Positions 1-11,607 of a stretch of 64,000 nt of DNA are shown here, piece after piece; position 1 is the stretch's first letter, and every line of letters starts with the position of its first letter. The notes under the pieces were generated by a model. The model ran no database searches. It saw only the letters and a list, made by a program, of their open reading frames with translations, and was not told where the DNA came from. Source of the stretch: Podospora pseudoanserina (lineage: Eukaryota; Ascomycota; Sordariomycetes; Sordariales; Podosporaceae); the NCBI RefSeq assembly GCF_035222485.1, contig NC_085921.1, forward strand, positions 372,001-436,000. Direction: 5' to 3'. The position numbers were made by a program, and so were the translations under genes.

Positions 1-3000
1 GAGTCGCGATCCGGGAGCAGCTCGCAGCCCTTGTGATATTTGCCGTCCTCGTTGCGCTCGCCATTGTCTCGATTCCAACATGGATATTTGTCAACAATTT
101 TGTCATTGGCGTTGAGTCGGGTGGTCTGCTTCTGACTGCCTCGCTCAAGGCTGCAAGGATATCATCCGAAATCGATCTGATTCAGACGACATGTCTTACC
201 ATCTCGACGCGCTTGATGCTGCAACAAGCATTCAAGAACTATTATCAAGGGAAAACCGAATCTGGAAGCGAAGATCCCTGGGTGGAAGCCGTCGCCGATC
301 TCAAAAGCGCTCTCGGCAGCTCAGGCTTCTCGGGACTTGTGCAAGGCCGCTTATACTCGAGGAATTCAACCGGCAATGCCAATGGGCTATTGAGTATCAC
401 CGGAAACGGAAACGGTGGCCCCATTTATCTTCCCTACCTGGGAAGTAACGGCTTGCCGGTTGTGCTTGGAGACGATACTTATGGCAACGGCTTCCCGCCC
501 ATGCTCTATCCAAACATCAGCTACCGAAACAACGGCCGGCAACACCAGTTCGTCAACACGACATCCTTCTCCGCCGAGGTATTCCCCGGCGTGTCTCTCG
601 GCAATGGAAGTGATGGAAATGGCATCCTGCTTGGCCCTCTAGTTGTCAACTCCAGCTTTGCCCTGGTTTCCATCACCGTCCCTGTTCGCCAGAACGACCA
701 GCCCCGTTATATATTGGGATACATGACACTCGTTGCCACTGCGAATACCTTGATAGATGTCCAGAGGTCTCGGGAAGGGCTGGGTCGCACGGGAGTGGTC
801 CTTTTCATGGGCTCTACGAACCCTTGGAATCACTTTGAGAGGCGGGTAGCGGCATCGAATGAAACATGGCAACCGCCGCCGGACGAGTTCTCCAAAGAAG
901 ATATACACTTCCTCCTCCCACCCCATCCGCCAGAGGATCAGGATGATCGTCATGACCAACACAGCTATGAGTCGGGAAACTTTGGTGCTCCTTTCCCCGT
1001 AACTTCTTATCCCATGGTTCACGACGTCTTCCGCAAGCAAAACCTTGAGCATCCCAACTATGCAATCAGCGACCTGACTACTACCAACGAACAAGGGCAC
1101 TCGGTGGCGGTGGGTGCTGCCCGACCGCAAACATCACTGGTGTCGTGGGCTGTGGTGGTGGAACAAGATGCAAATGAGGCCTTTGAACCCATTCACACCC
1201 TCAGGAGCATCCTCTTGGCCTGTGTGTTTGGCACCTTGGGACTTGTGCTGCTCCTGATCTTCCCTTGCGCCCATCTCAGTGTTATGCCCATTTTGAGGCT
1301 CAAGTCTGCCACAGAGAAGTCGATCGCCCCGCCAGGCTACGAGGATGAAGACAGCGACTCGTATGACGAAGAAAACCCCAGCTCGGGGGGCACAACTTCC
1401 GGGCGGCTATCCGAAAAAACGATCGTGGGCAAGATTCGCCGTCACATCCGCAGACGCAGACGAGCCAAGGCTCGGCAGGGCATTTCGAATGAACCCACTC
1501 GTCGACAGTTCAAGATACCAGCACGTGTGGAGGACCGCAAGCACTTTGTGACGGACGAGCTGACGGAGCTTACGCAAACCTTCAACGAAATGACGGATGA
1601 GCTTCTGAAGCAATACACCTCGCTGGACGAGAAAGTGGCCGAACGGACCAGGGAGCTCGAGATCAGCAAGAAGGCTGCCGAGGCTGCAAACGAGAGCAAG
1701 ACCCTGTTTATCGCCAACATCTCGCACGAGCTCAAGACACCGTTGAATGGAATTATGGGCATGTGTGCAGTTTGCATGGAGGAAGACGACATCGTTCGCA
1801 TCAAGCAATCACTCAAAACGCTCTACAAATCGGGAGATTTGCTGCTCCATCTGCTTGAGGACTTGCTCAGTTTCTCCAAGAACCAAATTGGGCAACAAGT
1901 CAGCCTTGAAGAGCGGGATTTCCGGTTGGGTGAGGTTCGATCACAGATGCTTGCCATTTTTGACAAGCAAGTCCGGGAGAACAAGGTCAGCTTTGCTGTT
2001 AACTTTGTCGGCACCGAATACATCGACGGAAACCCAAGTCCAGAACGGACAAGCATCGACAAACGGCTTCCTGCTCTGGGCCCCCCTGGTGTCGGCAGGT
2101 TGAAGGATATGTGTCTCTGGGGAGATCAGCATCGTATCTTGCAAGTCATCATTAACCTGGTGAGCAACAGCTTGAAGTTCACGCCAGCAGGAGGCAAGGT
2201 TGAGCTCAGGATCAGGTGTCTTGGTGAGATCGAGCAGCCAAGTGATGAGAGTAGGACATCGTCCTTCTCCAAAAATGGGTCCAACCGCCCGGGACGAACG
2301 CGTCATCGCATGGGTTCCGGGTCTACACATTCGGCCAGTTCCAAGGGCGGGCAGTCTCCAGCGTCACCACCACCAAAAACAGATGGCACGGCGCTCTCTA
2401 TCAACCCCGTTGATCGAAAGGTTTCCACCCACATTCAAATCAGAGAGCGCTCACCAACACCTCCACCGCCGAATGCAAGAACGTACATGTTTGAATTCGA
2501 AGTGGAAGACACAGGCCCTGGTATCCCCGAGTACATGCAGCAAAAGATCTTTGAGCCTTTCGTACAGGGCGACTTGGGCCTGAGTAAGAAGTATGGCGGC
2601 ACCGGTCTGGGGCTGAGCATCTGCTCGCAGCTGGCGACCATCATGGGCGGTAGTATCTCGCTGAAGAGTACTGTTGGTGTTGGTACGACGTTCACCATGC
2701 AGATACCACTCAAGTACATTAGAGATCGGTAAGTCAACAAGCCTTTTTATTCATGGTAATGACGTGGTCATAGCTAATTGTTTCTCGTAGCGCTTCCAGT
2801 ACAGCATCCAGTAGTATTGGGTCTCGTCCACAGAGCGTGTCTTCAGCAGACGGGCGCGCGGCTGCTGAGGCTGACCGGCGGAATTCGCTATCTAGAGCCT
2901 CCAACGACGTCCAACCTCCGCCATCTACCGTGCTCGATAAGCAACCCCGCCTAGTAGGCCTGAGACAGCCATTTTTTGCGACAAATCTCACAGCCCGCCC

Positions 3001-3613
3001 TACTGCAGAGGATCAGTTGGCCGTGATTGATCGCGCCATGGAAAACAAGCCACCTGAGCAAGGGAAGCTCCGCGTCCTCGTGGCCGATGACAACTCGACC
3101 AATATTGAAGTTGTTAGTCGAATGCTCAAGCTGGAAGATATCTACGATGTGACCATTGCCAAGGACGGGCAAGAAGCATATGATCTTGTCAAAGCCAACA
3201 TGGAGAACAACCAGCGCTTCGATGTCATCTTCATGGACATTCAAATGCCAAATCTCGATGGTCTCCAGTCCACTCGATTGATCCGAAAGATGGGTTACTC
3301 TGCTCCCATTGTTGCTCTGACCGCATTCTCCGAGGAGTCCAATGTCAAGGAGTGCATGGAGTCGGGAATGGATGAGTTCCTGAGTAAGCCTATCCGACGG
3401 CCGGCATTGAAACAAGTGCTCAAGAAGTTTGCCACCATTGAGGAAGAGCCCGAGACATCAAGCTTGACGACAAAGAAAACCTCGCCAAACCAGACCCCGG
3501 CACAGACGCCAGGCCAAGAGAGCTCCGATCCCCTTGCTCTCACTAATGGAGACGCTGCTGCACCTAAGGCTAAGGGAACTGCCCATGGCCCTCGTATAAA
3601 TGGCTCGGCCTGA
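1..3613 (+). CDS. sln1: Sln1-type hybrid histidine kinase (5' partial)
   Basis: Membrane osmosensor hybrid kinase at the head of the HOG phosphorelay. The frame is open from base 3, so the N-terminus lies outside the window; two exons are visible (3-2728, 2791-3613; intron 2729-2790, GTAAGT..CGTAG, branch GCTAAT), giving about 1,182 residues. Order: first membrane segment right at the edge ([15 protein letters not shown]), a long extracellular sensor region, a second membrane segment near 1220-1290, a basic linker and coiled coil, the H-box [15 protein letters not shown] (His codon 1725-1727), N-box [13 protein letters not shown], a Ser/Pro-rich insert of roughly 80 residues, the G-box EDTGPGIP, then a receiver domain in exon 2 with [17 protein letters not shown] (phospho-acceptor Asp codon 3236-3238) and LSKPIRR. 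This architecture is that of fungal group VI hybrid kinases. The kinase and receiver motifs look intact. Family assignment is firm; the pathway role rests on family knowledge. Confidence 0.95.
2729..2790 (+). other. Intron in the Sln1-type gene
   Basis: A 62-nt intron separates the kinase part from the linker and receiver. It has GTAAGT at the donor, GCTAAT as branch point and CGTAG at the acceptor. Joining the exons restores an Arg codon (CG|C) and keeps the frame into the receiver domain. Confidence 0.93.
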
Positions 3614-4667
3614 AGTGGATCTTGATCTCCCGCCTTTCGATACACTTTCTGTCATATCTCTTATAATCTGGTGGTTGCTTCTTGGACGAAGATATAATCA
3701 GCATACTATTTCGGTGCAAGGCATTTTTGGATTTTGGTCTTTTTTTCTCTTCGTTCTTCCGAGCAAGGCGTAGGGCGTTTGCTGTTTTTTTTTTTTCTCT
3801 TCTAGCACGATTCCAACGCCCAATCTGCTTTTTGGGCGGGTTTCTAGAATGCTCGGTGGGTTTGCCGTCTCTGCTGCTATGCTGGACGAGACGGGCTTGC
3901 CCGCCAGGATCTGCTATATCTATCTTCTTTGCTCTTTATTCTTTTCTTAACCCTTTCTCATTGAAGTGTAGGATTGGCCGAGAGCTTCTGGGATGGGGTA
4001 GCTCGTGTATATGGGCCATAATTTTTTTTGGGTATCTAGTGTTGGACCGGCAAGGCAAGGGGAATAAAAAGGGTCAGTCGGGTTTTCTTTGTGCCAACGA
4101 CCAACATAAAAAATGGTCAGGAGCAAAAACGAGAGAAGATGCAGAGGTACATAGTAATTTTTCTTGTCAATTTGTTGATGGGATGGGTGGCCGCGGTAGG
4201 CAGAGGTTACTTATGAGGTTGGAAGGGTGTGGTTAGTTTGCAAATATAGGAGCTGTTCTTGTCTTGAGAGTCATAACTTTATGTCTGAAATTTGTGAATA
4301 CATGTTGTTTTGTAGGGTCAGGGCCTAAGGGGGTCTCATCTCAAAAAGGGGGATTTAGGGGTAGGTTCATATTCACCTCTACTATGACGCCAAATTGAGC
4401 AGCGGCCATTTAAAATTATCATCGTAATCATAAAAAAAAACTCTTGCACTATGAAGACCCTAGGAGAAGGCACACTAATTTGCTGCCCAAACAACGCGAC
4501 TGCTGAACCGTGCTCTCAGTCTCAAAACCAACGGCAAAGGCATTCGTTCAATGTGCTCAACCCGAACCAAACCAAAAGTTATCAACTCAAAATTCAGAAT
4601 GAGTACATCCTCTCATGGTATAACCTCTTCCTCCCCGTCTTCCCAAGACAAACTCAGACCTCCCCCC
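3614..4667. other. Convergent 3' region, no gene seen
   Basis: This lies between the stop of the Sln1-type gene and the stop of the oppositely oriented AIM24 gene. It is T-rich from about 3,720 to 3,800 and contains AATAAA at 4063-4068, a possible poly(A) signal for the kinase. An open frame at 3682-4236 has no recognisable domain and odd composition, and I do not call it. Confidence 0.6.
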
Positions 4668-6116
4668 CTAAGCATGGCCGTTCTGTTGTCCAGTCATGTA
4701 AGCACTGAATGATCTCTGTTGCTATTGTCAGTCACGCAGTCCTTTATCAGGAGAAGAAGTCTGAAAGAAAAAAGAAGAAAACATACCGCGTTTCTGGTCT
4801 GAATAAACACCGTCCCTGGGCCGGTGAACTTGCAGACGAGACCTTCACCAGACGCAAAGCCCGAAATGATGCCTCCCGAGGTGACCCGCTCCATGATGTA
4901 CTTGACGTTCCAGGCGACCAAGTGGCCGTTGTCCACAATGTATTTCTCGCCTTCGGCCAGCTGTTTCCATGACATTAGCATTCCGGAATGTTTATTATCA
5001 AGACTGCGCGGGAGAAAAAAAAAACTCACGTCTTTCCTGATAATGGCACCAAAGCTCGTCAGCCACAACAGGCCCGTCCCGCTAATCTTGTACACCCAGA
5101 GCCCCTCCCCGCTAAACATGGCCTTCCCCAGCCCCTGCCTCTTGTAGTCCTTGATCACATGCTGCGTGCTGGCGAGATACCCATCGTGGCTCACCGACCA
5201 CGACTCGTTCCCGGTCAGCCTCAAGCTCGTGATGTCGCCCAGCATCGGCGGCGCGAGCAGCAGCTCTCCGGGACCGGTGTAGTGTGACTGGCTCATCTCG
5301 CCGCCTGCCACCAGCTTCTTCATGCTGAACTTGTAGGAGCCTTTGAGCTGGATAGACGGGGACATGGCAATCATGGCTCCGGGTCTCGCCTCAAAGGGGC
5401 AGCCAATGGCAAGCTGGATTGTGAGGACGGTATTGCAGTCGCGGTGGCTGATGCGGTAGGAGCCACCGTTGAAGGTGCCCACGTCGTCTACTACTGTGGA
5501 GGTAGCACCGACGAACTGGCCAGCGGCTGGGGCGCCGAGCAGGGTGCTGGCTATTGAGGAGGGATCCATGGTTACGGGTTGCTGTTGCTGTTGCTGTTGC
5601 TGCTTGTCGGCTGGATAAGAGGCATCCTTGTCTTCTGTGGGATATGAAGGAGGCGGTGCGAACTGTTGTGGCTGCTGCTGCTGCTGGGATGTCTGTGATT
5701 GACTGCGTGCGTGTGTGGGCAGCGCAGCGTGTTGCGCCGGCGAGGGGGCTTGGGGTGGTGGTGAGAATTGTGGCTGCTGGGGAGGAGGAGGGTACTGCTG
5801 GGGTGAAGAGGCAGCAGGGGGTGGTGTGGCAGCAGCTTGAGGAGGAGGAGGGTAGTTTCTACCCTGAGAGCTGCTTGGGGGAGCTGGGTAGGAGAACTTG
5901 GTCTGAGTCGGGGGAGCTGACATCGGTGGAGGCGGGTAGCTCTTCTGTGCTGGATAGGTCAAAAGTTATTAGCATTTGGAATTCTCCCTACTGAGGATGT
6001 GAACAGTCCATCGTACCTCCAGCACCGGCCGATCCGGGAGGGGCTACTCCAGTCAGCGCATCAAGTTGCCAGAGTTAAGTTAAGCAATAAGACTCACGAG
6101 GATAATAGCCGGACAT
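4668..6116 (-). CDS. AIM24-family protein with Pro/Gln-rich N-terminus
   Basis: Five exons on the minus strand: 6116-6098, 6046-6017, 5949-5030, 4960-4787 and 4715-4668, giving 396 residues that start MSGYYP. Residues 1 to about 140 are low complexity (YPPPP, APP and two glutamine runs); the rest is the AIM24/DUF124 beta-barrel-like domain (for example TWhere [13 protein letters not shown] and [14 protein letters not shown] fall) and ends [16 protein letters not shown]. The two first coding exons are only 19 and 30 nt; introns are 51, 67, 69 and 71 nt. The family is named for yeast Aim24 of the mitochondrial inner membrane, but this protein has no obvious presequence and its Pro/Gln head resembles other cytosolic fungal members, so location is open. 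Exon choice rests on phase and on the conserved C-terminus. The molecular function is not known to me. Confidence 0.85.
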
Positions 6117-7423
6117 GCTGTAGAACTCACGAATACACTGAGGGTATGATGATGCGCTTTCTCTTCTTCTATTCAAACACTGTTAGCATTGCGCAGCAAA
6201 TCATGCACCCTTCAGATCATGGATCCAGACCTACACCCCGCACTTACAAGTTTCCCCGCGTTGATATCACAAGGGACTCACTTTGGTGACAGGTCCTGGG
6301 TATCACTGTAGTTTTTGAAGAAGATGAAGAAGAAGAATGTATTTGACAATACTAAGGGAAAGTAACAAGCTACAGCCTCACGAACAGACAAAAAAGAGGA
6401 ATAGGAACGGGGAAGAGGTCAACCCGAGGCAGCTTTTGAAGGGCCGCGCAACGAACGACCCGCAGCCGCCTCCCCCATGCTTTTGCAGCTTGTCGAGGCT
6501 GCCCACCACAGCGGCATTCGAGGGGGGAAAATGGCTGACGATCCAATCAGACAGCTTCACCTACCGTGGGCAGGCGCGGGGAGCTCATGGACGAGGGCGC
6601 TTAGATGGATGAGTGCGAGCAGACTGAGCTGTTGATTGGCCGGCCAAGCATAGGGGTCGTACCAGTGCATTCTTCATCAGCATCCAGCCATCTGGGCGTC
6701 GATTCGGAATTGATTGCATGGTGCATCTTTAGGGTATCTTCCATGTCGTTGGCGGTCTCGGGGTTTTTTATAGATCCTGTCATTCTACACGACAATGGAG
6801 CCCTTGAGAGTTGTCACTTCATCCAAAGTCAATGCATGGGTATAAATGAGGTGTCACAGGCCTTGGCAATCGCAGCTGACGGCGGCTGGCACCCCAAGGC
6901 ACCCTTCCAGAAAAAGGTCCAGACCATTCTCCCAACGGCCCGGTGAAATCTCCGCTTACAGATAATTGTCCAATTAGAACGCACCAGATCGAGCATGATT
7001 GCATCACTGCGCATGTGCCAAAGCGGGAGAAGCTTCGTCGGGAGCCCGGAGCTATCCTGACGAGGGAAAAAAAAGATCCAACGTCCGGAACTCACTCAGC
7101 ACACATCCCGATCCCGATCCACATCGAACCACTCCGCCGACCGTCCCCCGGTGACCCGCTCGGTGATCAACAAATGAACAACAACAACAACGACAGCTCG
7201 AGCCTTGAAAAGGAATGCCCAGCTGTTGACCCTTCCTCAGTCAGCCGAGAGGGAGCCCGTGACGTCGCTCTTCGCCGCGCCCTAGCTCGGCGTTAACGGA
7301 GAGACAACAAACCCGCCAGCGCAAGGAACCTTCGGTGACGACTTTGTTAAAAGAGGTGGAAGGGCGAGGTGGACTGTAGACAGCATTGTTCAAACCGACA
7401 CAATTTCGATTACTCACGCCGTC
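6117..7423. promoter_or_regulatory. Divergent intergenic region AIM24 / DUF1279
   Basis: About 1.3 kb lies between two divergent start codons and should hold both promoters and leaders. A (CAA)n-like stretch near 7,165-7,185 is the kind of unstructured leader sequence common in fungi. I found no convincing TATA box and no third gene. Confidence 0.5.
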
Positions 7424-8370
7424 ATGTTACGAACAGCCTTCGGGACGCTCGAGGCCCTTGTAGAGCGGAGCGCCTTGTCCATTACCAGAAATATCACAGG
7501 GAGACAGCTTTGGGCGAAACGGATATCGGCCAATACAACCAACGGACTACCATGGCATTGGAGGGCGAGGTTGTCACAGCTTAGACAGGCTTCACCAACC
7601 AAGTCCGCCTCGAACAAGAGCCCCTCGAAAGCCATCCCGCGCCAACCACTCAAAAACTCTTTTTTCACATCACGGCGGAATTTTCACTCTTCCAAAGCGA
7701 GGCGGGGGGATTCTGAGTCGGCCAAGAATGGGACTAAGACCACTGGGTCGCTGAGTCTGCGCGATAGGTTGAAGAAGCTATCGAGAGAGTACGGTTGGAC
7801 GGCCATGGGTATCTACCTGGCTTTGTCTGTCTTGGACTTTCCCTTCTGCTTTCTGTTGGTGCGGACTGTGGGCACGGATAGGATAGGTAGGAGCTACCCC
7901 AGTGTAGTATATACTGCTGGGACAATCAAAGCTGACTGGTGGCCTTGGCGTTGAACAGCTCATGTCGAAGAAGTAGTGGTGTCAAACGCAAAAAAAGTGA
8001 TTCCGGAGCGAGTTCAGAATCGATGGAACGAGTATCGCAAGTCTTTGAAGGAAGCAAAGCAAGAGCTCACTGGCAAGGCTGATGCCGAAGTGGTGGGCCA
8101 TGGCGTAGCCGAAGCGGAGGAAGCAAACAAGGGAGAGGGAGCCAGTAAGTTCATGCGGTGCTTTTGTGCCATGTCACGACACGTAACCTAACATTTCGTC
8201 TAGGCTTGGCAACCCAGCTCGCGCTGGCTTATGCTATTCACAAAAGCTTCATCTTCTTCCGCATTCCCTTGACAGCAGCTATCACTCCCAAGATCGTAAA
8301 GACCCTTCGGGGTTGGGGCTGGCAAATCGGCAAGCGCCCGGTCAGGCCACACAAAAAGGCATCTGACTAG
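7424..8370 (+). CDS. DUF1279 (FAM210/Nat2-like) mitochondrial membrane protein
   Basis: Three exons (7424-7886, 7959-8144, 8204-8370) encode 271 residues. Residues 1 to about 90 are rich in Arg, Ser and Thr with few acids (MLRTAFGTLEALVERSALS...FFTSRRNFHSSKARR), as in a matrix-targeting presequence. The DUF1279 domain follows: LRDRLKKLSREYGWTAMGIY, a hydrophobic segment LALSVLDFPFCFLLV, then a charged helix, and in exon 3 LATQLALAYAIHKSFIFFRI PLTAAITPKIV with a second hydrophobic helix. Introns of 72 and 59 nt have GTAGGA..ACAG and GTAAGT..CTAG ends. In fungi this family includes yeast Nat2, whose old acetyltransferase label is doubtful; animal FAM210 proteins act in mitochondrial protein expression. 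Family and mitochondrial location are likely, biochemical role unknown. Confidence 0.88.
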
Positions 8371-10448
8371 GACCTCGAGTAGGCTCTGTGGTCTCTGGAC
8401 CAAGCGGTTGCTCGTGCCTGTGACAACTGTATGGCGACATAGCGTTTGAGTATGGTATGTCAAAGCTGCATTTTGTCTAGAGAAACCTCTCCCTCATAGA
8501 ATATGTAACATCACCTCTGTTCCATTTATCGTCTCCTTTTGTTTGACCCAGGATATCGTGGATGTCTCGAGCATAATATATGGCGAGGGAGGGATGTCAA
8601 AGTTCAGCGCAGATCCCCCCTGAGTCCTGTCCAACATGGAACTGCGGAACAATTCCGCGAAACACAGACTTTTAGCTTTCTCTCTCGTTTCGAAACGCAA
8701 AGCAATTCCGGGTCGCCGAGGCAAGCGATGTTAGTGCGCGCGGGCTGCCTCCTGTTAGTTCTCCGAGTCGACGTCGGAGCATGTCGTCAGAGCCGCAGCA
8801 AGCGACTAGTCCTGTCAAATGGGCAACGATGTGGGATGAAATGTCTGGAGGCAACTTTGCATGGCATGGTCACCGGAACCCTGTGCATTAGTGCAGAGGT
8901 CAGAATAAGGTTTACGCTACTGAGCAACGTTCGTACAAGGACCAATCACCTCTGCTTATCTGGAACGGACTTTCAAGGTTTCCTGGTTTCAAATCACGCC
9001 TCGCATTGTCATTTGCTCTCGTGGCGGTTAACGGGAAACCCCTCCCGCGTCGTCTGGAGACCGGGTGGTCCTTACGGGAGAGGTACGAGGTAGCAGAGCG
9101 AGGCATAGCCATGGCCCAGTGACAGGGACTTACTCACCAGGGATGGACCGTACCGAGACTCTGGCATTGGAAGAGTGGTTGACGGCATCATCATCATTAC
9201 CAATCGAGGGACACTTTAACCTTTGCCCTGTGGTGAGAAATCTAACGCCTACAGGAGGCAGCCCGTCTCCATGATCAAGCCCCCTCCCTGGAGCTTTCAC
9301 AGTCAGATGAATCAGCCAGGATACCCTACCCTAGGTCTGCGCTGGGTTCGAGAATAAGGTCCGATGGTTGCGGGATCTTACCTTGATATCTGTTTTCCAG
9401 GTCCCCGAGAAGTCCCCGACTACCCCCTTTCTCATCGTGCTCCACGATTCATCGCTTGGGCCCTCAGCTACATATCGCTCGCCCCCCATCCCACCACCCT
9501 CCCGAAAATACATATCTTGGCAGACGTTTGAAGTCTTATGATCTTGACATCGTCGTAGTTTGGCTTCTTTTCGCTGTGAGTTTGGCAGATAGCATACCTT
9601 CTACAATCCTGAAACTCGAAGTGAATGCAAAAACATCACCATGAACTGGCCAGATATGGGAGACCAAGACTGGAACGATAACTGTCTAGTCATCAGCATC
9701 CCGTCTCGAGCAATCTGACGTGCCAAAATGGGATGAACGGCTGCCCATCCACGTGTGCTTCACTCGGACGAATGTTCCTTGCCAGGTGCTGGCTGGTGTG
9801 CTGAGTAGCTTGCTCAACGGCGTTTCTCAGACACCTCTTAACACTTTACCTTGCCTTGAACGGAATCGGAAGCTGGCCGGTAGCTCGTGGCATTGGCCGA
9901 GGTTGCCTTACCTCCAGATCCCCGCCGCTGTCAGTTTACGAGACGCTCTATTTCTTGGTTTTCGGCCCTGCGGTACAAATACGTCCTCTCCTCTAACTCA
10001 TGAATAGCGTTCTGCATGTCCTTCGGACGCGGAGAACGGGATGCATACCCACATGGTGGTGGCTGAGCAAAGCTGGTGTGCTTTGATCCACCCACGACTT
10101 GTACCTCACACGCTCCAACATGGATCTCGCTTGTGTTGCCATCCGATACAAGAAGGGAGGGTTCTCTTGCCAATCAAATAGGAGGGAGGAGTCAAGCTCA
10201 GCGATCACACTCCCTTGTTGGCAGCCATATGAATGACAAACGCCGAGGCACCACTCATCTCAAACAGATTCTGCCCACTTCTTTTGCTCACCCATATAAA
10301 CCACTTCCTACCCGTCTTGCACCCCCAAAACCCACTAATCATGCTATCCACACAGGAACACCAGATCCCACTGCCCACTTTATGCCCTTGTTGCCTCGCT
10401 GCCATATCACCACCGGATCTGATCACCAACCTCCCTTCCCTGCATACA
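8371..10448. other. 2-kb intergenic stretch, no gene seen
   Basis: Open frames here (for example 8539-9093) have no domain, no good splice partners and composition unlike the neighbouring genes. The right end carries the promoter of the small gene that follows. Confidence 0.5.
10295..10300 (+). promoter_or_regulatory. TATA box
   Basis: TATAAA within CCCATATAAACC lies 41 nt before the in-frame ATG at 10341 and 149 nt before the ATG at 10449. It is followed by a C- and A-rich pyrimidine leader typical of fungal transcription starts. It supports transcription of the small gene downstream. Confidence 0.5.
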
Positions 10449-10883
10449 ATGACCACCGATCAACAGTCAACTACAACCAACTCAATACCGTCACAATCGC
10501 CCGCAATGGTCCCCTCCTCCCTCACGAGACCACAAGAACAGTCCGCCTTGGTAGCCCTGCATGGGCTCACACCTGAACAAGAGCTGATCCTGCGCGAGAA
10601 AGTAACGCCTTCCTCGGTCATGTTCGCCTTGGAACTCGCTCGGGAAAGCGAGGAGGGGGCCATCGAACCAACAGTCGCGAAGCTCCTCACAGACGCCTTC
10701 AACAGAATCTGGAACAAAGTCATGACCAGGCCTGATCTCTATCTCATGTCAGAACAAGAATTCGCCGTGTTCAATTATTTCCAGCCATTCTGGCCGGACA
10801 AGGAGATTGCGAGAAAGGCAGTAGCCAGGTTTTGGGACAACTCTTGGGCCTTTGCGACTTCCGCAGGCCAGCGCCGGTCATGA
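10449..10883 (+). CDS. Small unknown protein
   Basis: A single-exon frame of 144 residues starting MTTDQQSTTTN. I do not recognise the family. The first 45 residues are Ser/Thr/Gln/Pro rich; the rest is well-formed and probably helical (LTPEQELILREKVTPSSVMF, VAKLLTDAFNRIWNKVM, then FAVFNYFQPFWPDKEIARK and FWDNSWAFA), rich in Trp and Phe. There is no signal peptide or membrane segment. The frame stays open upstream, so starts at 10341 (180 residues) or earlier are possible; I prefer 10449 because of its CAATG context and because the residues before it look like leader. A TATA box at 10295 supports a real transcript. A (GGTCGG)4 run lies 58 nt past the stop. Confidence 0.6.
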   Translation: MTTDQQSTTTNSIPSQSPAMVPSSLTRPQEQSALVALHGLTPEQELILREKVTPSSVMFALELARESEEGAIEPTVAKLLTDAFNRIWNKVMTRPDLYLMSEQEFAVFNYFQPFWPDKEIARKAVARFWDNSWAFATSAGQRRS

Positions 10884-11607
10884 CGGGACTGGTCATGGTC
10901 TCCACTTTTGCCGTGCCGCGAAAAACCAGGTTCGGATCGAGGTCGGGGTCGGGGTCGGGGTCGGTTCTCGGGGGATCCACAAACCGGAATTGTGGAGCTC
11001 AACCGACGTCTTACAGAAACGAAGGCAACGGTCTGAGTCAGGGCTGGCCTGATGGAACAAAAAGTCAGCTTTTCCAAATAATTTTCAAAACACGCCGTCC
11101 CTGGAGATTCACCGATAGCCTCTCACCCCAACTCACAAATCAAAGATGCGGTCGTTTGCCGGAACTGCCCCTCCGCCAAGCCTTTTCCCCTTTTGATCAA
11201 CTGTCTGCACCACGGAGCGGGGGAAGACAACAGCCAATAACAAGCCAACGCCGGCTGCCACAGTTTCTGATGGCTGAATTGTGCCTTGATGTTTAATATA
11301 CCCCTTATTATTTATTGTGCATGCTATCTCGGGTTCGGAGCGCGGGGAATGGAAGGACAGCAAGCGGCGATGTGTTTTGAGGTTGCGCTTGGTTTATCAG
11401 GAGTTTGGGGAATGGAGGAGGGAGTGTTGCACTTGGGGTAGATAGCACCGCATCTGTATTCACCTCTCTCTCTGCCTGGTTTACTGTTCTTTTCCCTTTT
11501 GTATGCTTTTTATCTTTGTGTTTGAAAGGTTTCCTGTCTGCTAGTAACAATACATTGATCGCAACTGACAGACCAAGGCCAACAACATTCCCCAACTGTG
11601 AAACTTG
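10884..11607. other. Intergenic region with GGTCGG repeat
   Basis: This 0.7-kb region lies between the small gene and the PNGase-like gene. It holds the 3' end of the former, a short G-rich tandem repeat and the promoter and leader of the latter, which is C/T-rich from about 11,450. No further gene is seen. Confidence 0.5.
10941..10964 (+). repeat. (GGTCGG)x4 tandem repeat
   Basis: Four perfect copies of the hexamer GGTCGG read directly from the sequence. Together with the flanking bases they give several runs of two to four G, enough for a possible G-quadruplex on the plus strand. Confidence 0.9.

Noticed and set aside
3682-4236. 184-codon frame after the Sln1-type gene
   Set aside because: It lies in the T-rich 3' untranslated region with runs of Phe and Leu from T tracts, and includes the likely poly(A) signal.
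8539-9093. 184-codon plus-strand frame as a gene
   Set aside because: No domain, odd composition, no promoter or leader signal and no hydrophobic or repeat pattern that would support a product.
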